Below, one piece after another: positions 27,584-35,724 of a DNA stretch of 64,000 nucleotides. How positions within the stretch are numbered: the first letter of the stretch is position 1; the number at the start of each line of letters is the position of its first letter. Both the position numbers and the translations under genes were made by a program. The stretch is from NCBI GenBank assembly GCA_963775505.1, contig CAVZIL010000007.1, positions 310,001 to 374,000 of the forward strand, read 5' to 3'. The notes beneath the pieces were generated by a model, which was not told the origin of the DNA, ran no database searches, and was given only the letters and a program-made list of their open reading frames with translations. The DNA is from JAIBJN01 sp963775505. Its GTDB lineage: Bacteria; Actinomycetota; Thermoleophilia; Gaiellales; Gaiellaceae.

Positions 27584-27685
27584 GCGCCTCCGGCGCGCTC
27601 TCGCCTGCGGGGGAATAGTCGCCTCCTCCGGCCGTTTGGAGAAGTACTGACGTCATTTCACCCGCATGCAGGAGGGGGGTTGAAC

Positions 27686-27802
27686 ATGCCACTCTCGCCC
27701 AGAACTCTGTGGATCGGAGCCGCAATCGCTGCTCTCGCGGTCGTGATCGTGGTGCTGGCCGTTGCGTCCTCCGGTGGCGGTAGCGGCGGCGGCGGCTACT
27801 AG
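27686..27802 (+). CDS. 38-residue single-pass membrane peptide with Gly-rich tail
   Basis: ATG 27686 follows an excellent SD (AGGAGGGGGG) at 5-8 nt. The product is MPLSPRTLWIG, then a 20-residue Ala/Val/Leu/Ile membrane helix, then SSGGGSGGGGY and a stop. A strong terminator hairpin follows at once. SD, start, helix and terminator together support a real small gene. Function is unknown; a small membrane regulator or toxin-like peptide are possibilities without direct evidence. Confidence 0.65.
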   Translation: MPLSPRTLWIGAAIAALAVVIVVLAVASSGGGSGGGGY

Positions 27803-27817
27803 GCGCCGCCCGCCTTC

Positions 27818-27852
27818 GGCCCGGGAGGGTGTCGGTCGCCTCCCGGGCCTTT
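27818..27852 (+). terminator. Rho-independent terminator
   Basis: An 11-bp perfect stem GGCCCGGGAGG / CCTCCCGGGCC (27818-27828 with 27839-27849), a 10-nt loop, then TTT. It closes the rex/38-aa gene region. Confidence 0.75.
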
Positions 27853-27931
27853 CACGGCCGATCGCCCGGCCCGTCCATTCGGCCAGTTGCGTGCGTGCTT
27901 CCGGGGTCCCAACGTGCGGTCAGGGGCCTGA

Positions 27932-28651
27932 ATGCGCGGCGGAGACGGGAGCTCGGTGCGGCAGCTGCTCCGCGAGGAGGCGTCGTCCGAGCGCCTGAGC
28001 CCGCGGCTGGCCGAGTCCGCCTTCGTCCTTCCTTTCGCCGCCACCGTCGGGCTCGCGCTCGCAGCGCTCCACCCGCCACTCTTTCGCGCTCTCGTCGTCG
28101 AGGACGGGCCGCTGGAATGGGCCGGAACGGCCGCGTATGCGGGCGCCTTCTCCCTCGCCGCGCTCCTGGCCGTGTGCCTTGCCCGGGCGGGGCGGCACGC
28201 CTCCGCCGCCGCCGCGCTCCTGCTCTCGATCGCTTGCCTCTTCGTCGTCGGCGAGGAGATCTCGTGGGGTCAGCGGCTGGCCGGTTGGGAGACCCCCGCC
28301 GGGTTGCGGGCGGCCAACGTCCAGGGGGAGACGACGGTGCACAACGTCTCCGGCGTGGACGAGGCCTTCCGGCTCGCGCTGCTCGTCGTCGGCCTGTACG
28401 GCTCGTGCGCCTGGCTCGTCGCGCGCCGGCGGGTCCCGAGCCCGCTCCCGCTTGTCCTCGCGCCCCCGCTCTTCCTCGCCTCGCTCTTCGTCGTCCCCCT
28501 CGTCTACTACGCCGTGCGGCTGGCCCTCCTGCCCACGCCGAGCTACGGGGTGGCGAAGTTCAGCGAGCTCCCGGAGCTCCTCGTCGCCTCCGGACTGCTC
28601 GCCGTCCTCGTCCTCTCGTGGCGCCGGCTGCGCGCCGGCCGGCCTACCTGA
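27932..28651 (+). CDS. Multi-pass membrane protein of unknown function
   Basis: 239 aa from ATG 27932 or an internal GTG nearby. Six hydrophobic segments can be seen (about residues 30-48, 62-84, 90-107, 143-160, 171-193 and 216-231). A conserved-looking loop reads VVGEEISWGQRLAGWETP, and a second NVQGETTVHNVSG; the GEEISWGQ sequence recurs in a family of uncharacterised bacterial membrane proteins. No enzymatic role is assigned. Its 3' end overlaps the convergent anti-sigma gene by 8 nt. Confidence 0.7.
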   Translation: MRGGDGSSVRQLLREEASSERLSPRLAESAFVLPFAATVGLALAALHPPLFRALVVEDGPLEWAGTAAYAGAFSLAALLAVCLARAGRHASAAAALLLSIACLFVVGEEISWGQRLAGWETPAGLRAANVQGETTVHNVSGVDEAFRLALLVVGLYGSCAWLVARRRVPSPLPLVLAPPLFLASLFVVPLVYYAVRLALLPTPSYGVAKFSELPELLVASGLLAVLVLSWRRLRAGRPT

Positions 28652-29261
28652 CGTAGACGGCCACGTCCCCGGCGGGACGGCCGGCCAGGGCGGCCCGCAC
28701 CTCGCCGATCCGGCCCTCGGCGGCGACGTTCCCCTGGGGGTCGACCTCCGCGGGGATGCCCTCGTTCTCGAGCAGGCGCACGATTTCGGCCGGCGGTCCC
28801 TGGACCATGCGGACCAGCGCGGCAGCGTCGAAGAGAGGCGCCGCCTCCTGCGTCGCGTCGGCGGCCTCGTCGAGCATCGTCCCGCCCGCTTCGGCCGCTT
28901 CGCCTGAATCGTCGTCGGCGCCGCCCCCGAGCTGCGTTCCGCCGAGCACGAAGACGCCGACGAGGGCCGCGGCCGCGGCGACCGGCGCCGCGATCACGAG
29001 GATTCGCTTCGCGGGCCGGAAGAGGCGCCAGGGATCGCGGCGCTCCGGGAGCGAGGCCATGATCTCTTCCCGCCGGCGCTCCGGGAGCTCGAGGAGCGGC
29101 GCGGCCTTGAGCGCGTCCCGGCCGGCCTCGAGCCGACGAATCTGGTCCGTGCAGGAGCGACACGCGACGAGGTGCTCGCCGACCTCCCTGCGCGTCTCCC
29201 CGTCGAGCTCCTCCTCGACGAAGGAGAGCAGCTCGAGCTCGTCCGGATGCTTCTCGGCCAT
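28644..29261 (-). CDS. Membrane anti-sigma factor with zinc-binding domain
   Basis: 205 aa. The N-terminal ZAS-type zinc domain has the motif H-x3-C-x2-C (EHLVACRSCTDQ). One membrane helix (ILVIAAPVAAAAALVGVFVLGG) separates it from an extracytoplasmic part ending in a small folded domain (IVRLLENEGIPAEVDPQG). Its ATG overlaps the sigma factor stop by one base (TGATG), the standard layout of an ECF sigma and its inhibitor. It should bind and hold the sigma factor until a signal releases it. Confidence 0.92.
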   Translation of the reverse strand: MAEKHPDELELLSFVEEELDGETRREVGEHLVACRSCTDQIRRLEAGRDALKAAPLLELPERRREEIMASLPERRDPWRLFRPAKRILVIAAPVAAAAALVGVFVLGGTQLGGGADDDSGEAAEAGGTMLDEAADATQEAAPLFDAAALVRMVQGPPAEIVRLLENEGIPAEVDPQGNVAAEGRIGEVRAALAGRPAGDVAVYVR

Positions 29262-29818
29262 CAGTCGTTCGACTCCGTTCGCTCCCGCGCGGTTCCCAGT
29301 CGCTCCGCCAGCTCGGTCCGGCCGCGGAAGATGCGCGACTTCACGGTACCCTCGGGCACGCCCGTCATCTCGGCGATCTCCGCGTAGGAGCAGCCGAGCA
29401 CGTCGTAGAGGACGACGGCCACGCGGTAGGCCTCGTCGAGCCCGCCCAGCGCCTGTTGGAGCTCGCCGGAGAGCTCGTGCTCGGCAAAGCGGTCCCGCGG
29501 GTCGGCGGGCTCGGGCGGCTCCTCGGCCGTGCCCTCGCGCCGCTTCGCCCGGACGTCGTGAGCGGCGTTGACGACGATGCGGTAGAGCCACGTGGAGAAG
29601 CGGGCGTCGCCGCGGAACTTCGGCAGCGCGAGCCACGCGCGGACGAGCGCCTCCTGCACGGCGTCGGCCGCGTCCTCGCGGTTGCCGAGCACGCGGGCCG
29701 CGAGGGTGTACAGCCGCTGCTCGTGCAGCTCGACGAGCCGCTCGAACGCGAAGCGCTCGCCGCGCTGCGCCCGCCTGACGAGGGCGTCGTCCGGTTCCAT
29801 CCGGGTGAAGGTTCTCAT
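29261..29818 (-). CDS. ECF RNA polymerase sigma factor
   Basis: 185 aa. Region 2 includes DAADAVQEALVRAWLALPKF and FSTWLYRIVVNAAHD; region 4 is the helix-turn-helix YAEIAEMTGVPEGTVKSRIFRGR. There is no region 1 or 3, so it is an extracytoplasmic-function sigma of the SigE/RpoE type. It is co-transcribed with the downstream anti-sigma gene. Targets are unknown. Confidence 0.95.
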   Translation of the reverse strand: MRTFTRMEPDDALVRRAQRGERFAFERLVELHEQRLYTLAARVLGNREDAADAVQEALVRAWLALPKFRGDARFSTWLYRIVVNAAHDVRAKRREGTAEEPPEPADPRDRFAEHELSGELQQALGGLDEAYRVAVVLYDVLGCSYAEIAEMTGVPEGTVKSRIFRGRTELAERLGTARERTESND

Positions 29819-29851
29819 CCGGCGCGGCTACCCACGTCTGCGACGTGCTGA

Positions 29852-29857
29852 TACTTT
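29852..29857 (+). promoter_or_regulatory. -10 box, leaderless promoter of the ligase gene at 29864
   Basis: TACTTT lies 6 nt before GTG 29864 (GATACT, two bases earlier, is the alternative reading). Confidence 0.45.
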
Positions 29858-29863
29858 CGGGCC

Positions 29864-31017
29864 GTGGGTGAGGCCCAGAAGCTGAGTCCCGAGCAGCAGA
29901 TCGCGAGCGCCCGCGAGAGGGTTCGAGTCCGGCCGCGACTTCACCGTCGCCGTCGAGGAGGAGTTCGCCATCCTCGATCCCGAGTCGCTCGGGCTCGTCA
30001 ACCGCTTCGAAGAGCTGCAGGCGGGGGCGGTCGGGACCCCGCTCGAGGAGCACCTGGTCGGCGAGCTGATCGCCTCGGAGATCGAGGTGCGGACCGGCCG
30101 GTGCGAGACCTTTGCCGAGGCCGCCGCGGCCATGGTCGAGCGGCGCCGCCAGCTGCTCGAGCTCGCGGGGCGCTTCGACGTCCTCCTCGGCGCGACCGCC
30201 ACCCATCCCTGGAGCCCGTGGCAGGAGCAGCGCATCATCGACACACCGCACTACCGCCGGAACGACGAGATCCTGCGCTACGTCGTCTGGCGCAACAACA
30301 GCTTCGGGCTTCACGTCCACGTGGGCATTCGCGGAGCCGATCGGGCGATCCGGGTGACCGACGGCCTGCGGGCGTTCCTGCCGCACCTGCTCGCGTACTC
30401 GGGGAGCTCGCCGTTCGTCGAAGGTGTCTACACGTACCTTCACTCGGCGCGCACGCAGATCTTCACGCGAATGTTCCCGCGGTGCGGGATCCCGGATGCG
30501 TTCGGCAGCTGGCACGAGTACGAGCGATACGTCCGCTTCCTCTACGGCACGGGCTCGATCACGGAGCACACGCAGCTCTGGTGGAGCGTCCGCCCTCATC
30601 TCGCGTTCCCGACCGTCGAAATCCGGATCTGCGACGGCCAGCCCGACCCTGCCGAAGCCCAGTCGCTTGCCGCGCTCATGTTCGCGCTCGCCGCGCGGGT
30701 GGCGCGCGCGGTCGACGAGGGCGAGCCGTTGCCGGAGCATCCGCACCGGCTCCTGGAGGAGAACCTCTGGCGGGCGATCCGCTACGGGCTCTCGGGCGAC
30801 CTCATCGACCTCGACACCGGCGAGGTGCGCCCGGCGCGGGCCGAGATCGAGCGGCTCGATCGAGTGGAGCCTGCCCGTGGCCGAGGAGCTGGGCGTTGCG
30901 TCCTTCCTCACCGTGCCCGCGGTGAGCGCGGCCGAGCGCCAGATCGCCAGGTACGAGGCCGGCGAGACTCTCGCCGAGATCTACGCGCAGGAGACCCTGG
31001 AGCCGGTGCGTGTCTGA
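29864..31017 (+). CDS. Carboxylate-amine ligase, YbdK/GCS2 family, two frameshifts
   Basis: Restored length about 383 aa, normal for the family. The N-terminus reads DFTVAVEEEFAILDPESLGLVNRF (residues about 22-45), then a long unbroken part with VWRNNSFGLHVHVGI, LAYSGSSPFVEG, YGTGSITEHTQLWWSVRPH and TVEIRICDGQP, all GCS2 motifs. The last part is LPVAEELGVASFLTVPAV. A single extra base near 29920 and another near 30857 separate these segments. YbdK-type enzymes make gamma-glutamyl amides weakly; some actinobacterial relatives make gamma-glutamylcysteine. Substrate is not decided. Confidence 0.88.
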
Positions 31018-31333
31018 GTCGGAGCACGAGACCGAGCTCGAGCACGAGGAGATCGCCCGCGAGCTCGCCGAGGAGCTGCGCAAGCTCAGGGTCGAGGACG
31101 TTCTCGTCAACACGCTCGTCCACGTCTCCTCGATCGGCTACCGCCGTCTGGGCCTGACCGAGGACTCGCGCGACGAGCGCGACCTGCCCCAGACGGCGCT
31201 CGCGATCGAGACGATGCAGGCGCTCGTGCCGGTGCTCCAGGACTTCCTGCCCCAGGAGCTCGTCGCGAGCTTCGATCAGCAGATCGCGAACCTCCAGCTC
31301 GCCTACGCGAAGGCGGCGCAAGGACGCGGGTGA
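31010..31333 (+). CDS. DUF1844 protein
   Basis: 107 aa from GTG 31010, overlapping the ligase end by 8 nt. It is a mostly helical, acidic protein; LVNTLVHVSSIGYRRLGL and DLPQTALAIETMQALVPVL mark the DUF1844 family, which has no known function. The gene overlaps mtnP by 4 nt (GTGA), so it is part of the same transcript. Confidence 0.85.
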   Translation: MSESEHETELEHEEIARELAEELRKLRVEDVLVNTLVHVSSIGYRRLGLTEDSRDERDLPQTALAIETMQALVPVLQDFLPQELVASFDQQIANLQLAYAKAAQGRG

Positions 31334-32124
31334 CGCCGAGAGCTGAGATCGGCGTCTTCGGGGGCTCGGGCTTCTACTCGTTCCTCGAGGACGTCGAGGA
31401 GGTCGAGGTGGAGACGCCGTACGGCAGGCCGTCCGCGCCGCTCACGGTCGGCGAGGTCGGCGGCCGCCGCGTCGCTTTCCTGCCGCGCCACGGGCGCGAC
31501 CACGAGCTGCCGCCGCACGCCATTCCGTACCGGGCGAACGTCTGGGCGATGAAGGAGCTCGGCGTGCGCAGGATCATCGGCCCGAATGCCTCCGGCGCGC
31601 TCAAGGCCGAGCTCGAGCTGGGCGAGTTCGTGGTCTGCGACCAGTTCGTGGACCGCACCCGCGGCCGCGCTGACACCTTCTACGACGGCCCCGAGACGAC
31701 GCACGTCTCCGCCGCCGACCCCTACTGCCCGGACCTGCGTGCGCTCCTCGTCGAGACGGCGCGTGAGCTCGGCATCAGGGCGCGCGACGGCGGCACCGTC
31801 GTCGTCATCCAGGGTCCTCGCTTCTCCACGCGCGCCGAGTCGAAGTGGTTTCAGGGCGCGGACTGGGACACGATCAACATGACCGCCTACCCCGAGGGCT
31901 ACCTCGCTCGCGAGCTCGAGCTTTGCTACGCGAACATCTCCATGGTCACCGACCACGACGTCGGGGTGGAGGGCGCAGAGCCCGTCTCGCACGAGCAGGT
32001 GGTCACGGTCTTCAACGAGAACAACGAGCGTCTGCGCGAGCTCCTCTTTGCGGTCATTCCGAAGATCCCGCCGCAGCCGGAGGAGCACATCTGCGCCACA
32101 GCTCTGCGCGGAGCCAGGTTCTAG
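31330..32124 (+). CDS. mtnP: S-methyl-5'-thioadenosine phosphorylase family protein
   Basis: 264 aa from GTG. FGGSGFYSFL, LPRHGRDHELPPHAIPYRANVWAMKELGV, GPRFSTRAESKWF and INMTAYPEGYLARELELCYANISMVTDHD are the phosphorylase signature segments. It cleaves methylthioadenosine (or the inosine form) with phosphate to give adenine and methylthioribose-1-phosphate in methionine salvage. Specificity between MTA and other purine nucleosides cannot be fixed by eye. Confidence 0.92.
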   Translation: MTPRAEIGVFGGSGFYSFLEDVEEVEVETPYGRPSAPLTVGEVGGRRVAFLPRHGRDHELPPHAIPYRANVWAMKELGVRRIIGPNASGALKAELELGEFVVCDQFVDRTRGRADTFYDGPETTHVSAADPYCPDLRALLVETARELGIRARDGGTVVVIQGPRFSTRAESKWFQGADWDTINMTAYPEGYLARELELCYANISMVTDHDVGVEGAEPVSHEQVVTVFNENNERLRELLFAVIPKIPPQPEEHICATALRGARF

Positions 32125-32211
32125 TGTGATAAAACTCCGCGCGGCCGTTTCCGGGCCGGGCCGAGGGGATCGCGCAGCAGCCGGCCCAGCGCAGCGGCCT
32201 GTTTCGTTGCC

Positions 32212-34260
32212 GTGACCGACTTCTTCCAGAACCACACAGTCCTGTTCGCGCTTGTGTGCGCGGCCTTCGGCATCGCCGTCGGGCTGTACCTGACGTGGTG
32301 GATCCTCAAGCAGCCCGCGGGCACGCAGCGAATGCAGGAGATCGCGCGGGCCGTGCAGGAAGGCGCCGCCGCGTACCTGCGCCGGCAGTACATGACGATC
32401 GGCCTCGTGGCCATCGTCCCGTTCCTGGTGATCGGCTTCTACAACCAGCTCGGCTGGGGCACGGCCATCGGCTTCCTGATCGGCGCCGTCTTCTCGGCGG
32501 CGGCGGGTTTCATCGGCATGAACGTCGCCGTGCGCGCGAACGTCCGCACCGCGGAGGCCGCCAAGCAGGGGCTGACCCCGGCCCTGAACGTGGCCTTCCG
32601 CGCCGGCTCCGTCACGGGCCTGCTCGTAGTCAGCCTCGGCCTGCTGGGCGTCGCCGGCTACTACGGAGTCCTGACGAGCTGGTTCGACGTCTCGCAGGAC
32701 GACGCGATCGACGACCTGATCGGCCTGGCCTTCGGCGGCTCGCTCATCTCGGTGTTCGCGCGGCTCGGCGGCGGCATCTACACGAAGGCCGCCGACGTGG
32801 GCGCCGACCTCGTCGGCAAGATCGAGGCCGGCATCCCCGAGGACGACCCGCGGAACCCGGCGGTGATCGCGGACAACGTCGGCGACAACGTCGGCGACTG
32901 CGCCGGCATGGCCGCCGACCTCTTCGAGACCTACGCCGTCACCGCGGTCGCCGTCATGCTCCTCGGCACGGCCTTCCCGGCCGGGGGCCTGCCGCTCTAC
33001 CCGCTCGCCATCGGCGGCGTCTCGATCGTCGCCTCCGTGATCGGGATCTGGTTCGCGCGCGTGGGCCGCGGCGGCTCGATCATGAACGCGCTCTACAAGG
33101 CCGTCGTCGTCGCCACCGTCCTCTCGGCGATCGGCTTCGTGCCCGTGACGCTCGCCTTCGACGAGGGCGCCTTCACGTTCGACGAGCTCTACCTCTCCGC
33201 TCTGATCGGGCTCGTCATCACGTTCGCGCTCGTTGCGATCACGGAGTACTACACGGGCACGCGCTGGGGGCCGGTGAAGTCGATCGCTCGCTCCTCGCAG
33301 ACCGGTCACGCGACGAACATCATCGAGGGACTGGCCGTCGGGATGCAGGCGACCGCGCTCCCCGTGGTCGTGATCGCAATCGGGGTCGTCGCCGCCTACG
33401 AGGTCTCCGGCAACAGCCTCTACGGGATCGGCGTCGCCGTCATGGCGCAGCTGTCGATGACCGGCCTCATCGTCGCTCTCGACGCCTACGGGCCGGTGAC
33501 CGACAACGCCGGCGGCATCGCCGAGATGGCCGACCTGGACGAATCCGTTCGCGGCATCACCGACCCTCTCGACGCCGTCGGGAACACGACGAAGGCGGTC
33601 ACGAAGGGGTACGCGATCGGCTCCGCGGGCCTCGCCGCGCTGATCCTGTTCGACGAGTATGCGCGCGGGCTCACAGAGGAGGACGTGACGAGCGTGTTCG
33701 CGCTCAACGACCCGTGGGTGATCGCCGGCCTCTTCATCGGCGGCCTGATGCCGTTCCTGTTCGCCTCGCTGGCGATGCAGGCGGTCGGGCGCGTCGGCGG
33801 CCTGGTCGTGGACGAGGTCCGCCGCCAGTTCCGGGAGATCCCGGGGATCCTCGAGGGGACGGGCCGGCCTGACTACAGCCGCGCGGTGGACATCGTCACG
33901 AACTCGGCGATCAAGAAGATGCTCCTGCCGGCGCTGATCCCTGTCGCCGTCCCGATCATCGTCGGCATCATCAGCCCGGAGGCGCTCGGCGGGCTGCTGA
34001 TCGGCACGATCGTGACCGGCATCTTCCTCGCCATCGCCATGACATCGGGCGGCGGCGCCTGGGACAACGCGAAGAAGCTGATCGAGGACGGCGCCTACGG
34101 CGGCAAGGGCTCAGAGGCCCACGCCGCGGCCGTCACCGGCGACACCGTCGGCGACCCCTACAAGGACACCGCCGGCCCGGCGATCAACCCGATGATCAAG
34201 ATCGCCAACATCGTCGCGATCCTGATCATCCCCATCATCGCCTCGATCCACGGCCCCTAG
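32212..34260 (+). CDS. hppA: Membrane-bound proton-translocating pyrophosphatase
   Basis: 682 aa with about 16 membrane segments. The PPi-binding site is GGGIYTKAADVGADLVGK followed by DDPRNPAVIADNVGDNVGDCAGM. The segment GNTTKAVTKGYAIGSAG has Lys and Thr at the two positions that mark K+-independent H+-pumping enzymes (K+-dependent ones have Ala). It pumps H+ using PPi energy. Start GTG 32212. It is followed by a palindromic repeat that could end the transcript. Confidence 0.96.
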   Translation: MTDFFQNHTVLFALVCAAFGIAVGLYLTWWILKQPAGTQRMQEIARAVQEGAAAYLRRQYMTIGLVAIVPFLVIGFYNQLGWGTAIGFLIGAVFSAAAGFIGMNVAVRANVRTAEAAKQGLTPALNVAFRAGSVTGLLVVSLGLLGVAGYYGVLTSWFDVSQDDAIDDLIGLAFGGSLISVFARLGGGIYTKAADVGADLVGKIEAGIPEDDPRNPAVIADNVGDNVGDCAGMAADLFETYAVTAVAVMLLGTAFPAGGLPLYPLAIGGVSIVASVIGIWFARVGRGGSIMNALYKAVVVATVLSAIGFVPVTLAFDEGAFTFDELYLSALIGLVITFALVAITEYYTGTRWGPVKSIARSSQTGHATNIIEGLAVGMQATALPVVVIAIGVVAAYEVSGNSLYGIGVAVMAQLSMTGLIVALDAYGPVTDNAGGIAEMADLDESVRGITDPLDAVGNTTKAVTKGYAIGSAGLAALILFDEYARGLTEEDVTSVFALNDPWVIAGLFIGGLMPFLFASLAMQAVGRVGGLVVDEVRRQFREIPGILEGTGRPDYSRAVDIVTNSAIKKMLLPALIPVAVPIIVGIISPEALGGLLIGTIVTGIFLAIAMTSGGGAWDNAKKLIEDGAYGGKGSEAHAAAVTGDTVGDPYKDTAGPAINPMIKIANIVAILIIPIIASIHGP

Positions 34261-34267
34261 GCCGATT

Positions 34268-34436
34268 CGTCATGTCCGGGGTCTGACCCCGGACATGACG
34301 CAAAGGGTCGCGGGCTCCCTCGGATTCCTGTGGAAAGCCGGGAGTGCCCCCGAAGCCTCCGGTTCGGCTTCGGAGCTTGAGTTCCCTTCCGGTGAACCGT
34401 CCCCTGCGGACGGCCTTCGGGGTCAGACCCCTGACG
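34268..34436 (+). repeat. Palindromic element with inverted ends after hppA
   Basis: 34268-34300 is a perfect hairpin with 14-bp arms (CGTCATGTCCGGGG / CCCCGGACATGACG) and loop TCTGA. At 34419-34436, CGGGGTCAGACCCCTGACG is its inverse with the five bases TGTCC missing. A third hairpin (CCGAAGCC / GGCTTCGG, about 34351-34374) lies between. The layout is that of a REP/MITE-like element of about 170 bp; its first hairpin may terminate hppA. Confidence 0.65.
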
Positions 34437-34461
34437 TGGCCGAAGAGGACGCGGCCGCTCG

Positions 34462-34686
34462 CTACGCGGAGCGGCGGCGGCGAACCTGCGGGCCCTGGGA
34501 GCCGAGCGCGGCGTAGGCGAGCGCCTGCAGGGACTCGTTCAGGCTGCCGAGCTCGCGCACGATCCTCTGCAGCTGGTCGTTCGTGTCCAGGCGGCGGTTC
34601 AGCGCGTGCACCTCGTCGCAGAGGCGGTCGAGCCGCTCGAGGATCGCGTCGAGCTGCCGGTCGTCCAGATGCTTGCGCTCAGCCAT
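34462..34686 (-). CDS. Small predicted coiled-coil protein
   Basis: 74 aa. The chain is mostly one amphipathic helix (LDAILERLDRLCDEVHALNRRL, then LQRIVRELGSLNESLQALAYAAL) with a basic tail. No family is recognised. Its start overlaps the end of the HAD-like gene, so it is the third gene of a VanZ-HAD operon. Confidence 0.55.
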   Translation of the reverse strand: MAERKHLDDRQLDAILERLDRLCDEVHALNRRLDTNDQLQRIVRELGSLNESLQALAYAALGSQGPQVRRRRSA

Positions 34687-35162
34687 CCACAGTGATGTTA
34701 GTCAGCCCGGCCGGGGTGGCGACCACGGCAACGTCCGCGCCGCCCAGGCGCGCGACCAGGCGCTCCCGCGCGCCGGCGCCTGTCTCCAGCACGTCGACGC
34801 GCCGCTCGGCGCCGAGGTGCGCCAGCGCAACGCGGGCCAGTGGCTCCGGGCGCGTCCGTGTAGACGCCGATGCGGACGCCCTTGGCCGCCAGGGCGCGGA
34901 GCGCCGCGCTCGCCTCGGCGTTCGGCCGCAGGTAGACGGGGGCTCGGTCCTCGGCGAAGCGCTCGAGCGCGCTGCGCCAGTCGCCGACGCCGGCCTCGGC
35001 CCAGCGGTCGAGCTCGGCCGCGGCGTCGGCGCGGTCCTCCGGCAGCGCGTCCGGGTCGAGCGGCGAGATCGGAGCGAAGCGCCGCGCGGCGTCGGCGAGG
35101 AAGTCCCGCCAGAGCGAGCGGGTGTCGCCGAGCGCGTCGAGGTCGACCGCGACGGCCTTCAT
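34679..35162 (-). CDS. HAD-like hydrolase, one frameshift
   Basis: Restored length about 160 aa. AVAVDLDALGDTRSLWRDFL takes the place of HAD motif I (usual DxDxT; here DLDAL, so the second Asp is lost), LRALAAKGVRIGVYTDAP is motif II, and VAVVATPAGLTN closes the fold. One extra base near 34857 shifts the frame after YTDAP; the restored part continues EPLARVALAHLGAERRVDVLETG. The degraded motif I suggests a non-catalytic or altered member. ATG overlaps the VanZ stop (ATGA). Confidence 0.65.
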
Positions 35163-35524
35163 GCCCGCGAGGCGGCCCAGCGCGAGTAGAGCAGCACGCC
35201 GGCGGCCACCCCGATCGTGTCGATGAGCCAGTCGAGAGGCGATCCCTGGCGCCCGGAGACGAAGGCCTGGTGGACCTCGTCGGTCACCGCGTAGGCCGAG
35301 CCGAGGAGGATCGCCAGCGGCTCGCGCCTGAGCGCCCGGTAGAGCAGCGCGCCCAGGACGCCGAACTCGACCGCGTGCGCGACCTTCCGCAGGAGGAGAT
35401 CCCACGTTCCGAGCCCCGTGCCGAGGCTCGGGATCGACGAGAACGTGAAGATCAGCGCCGCCCAGAGGACGACCGGCAGCCAGAGGTTGAGGCGAGCCGC
35501 GACCACGGCCGCCAGCCTAACCAA
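35159..35524 (-). CDS. VanZ-like membrane protein
   Basis: 121 aa with four membrane segments. SSIPSLG, KVAHAVEFGVLGALLYRAL and SAYAVTDEVHQAFVSGRQGSPLDWLIDTIG are the VanZ-family signature (the HxxEF and DExxQ motifs). VanZ gives low-level teicoplanin resistance in enterococci; most relatives have unknown envelope-related roles. It is divergent from the B12 operon, with the riboswitch between. Confidence 0.88.
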   Translation of the reverse strand: MVRLAAVVAARLNLWLPVVLWAALIFTFSSIPSLGTGLGTWDLLLRKVAHAVEFGVLGALLYRALRREPLAILLGSAYAVTDEVHQAFVSGRQGSPLDWLIDTIGVAAGVLLYSRWAASRA

Positions 35525-35548
35525 GCGATATGCTCCGCCCGACAGAGA

Positions 35549-35693
35549 GGCGAGCGGTCAAGGGAAGCCGGTGCGAGTCCGGCACGGTCCCGCCGCTGTG
35601 AGGGGAGACGCTCCTCCGCCGAGATGCCACTGGCCCGCGGGCCGGGAAGGCGGCGGAGGGGGGAGCCCCGAGTCAGAAGACCTGACGCTCGCC
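35549..35693 (+). ncRNA. Cobalamin riboswitch
   Basis: The P1 stem GGCGAGCG / CGCTCGCC closes the element. Inside are the conserved pieces in order: AAGGGAAGCCGGTGCGAGTC, CGGTCCCGCCGCTGTGA, the B12 box GCCACTGG, GCCGGGAAGG, and GAGTCAGAAGACCTG. It lies 32 nt before the btuF start and presumably lowers expression of the seven genes below it when adenosylcobalamin is plentiful. Confidence 0.95.
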
Positions 35694-35724
35694 GAGACCC
35701 GTTCCCCTCGCGGAAGGAGGAAAC

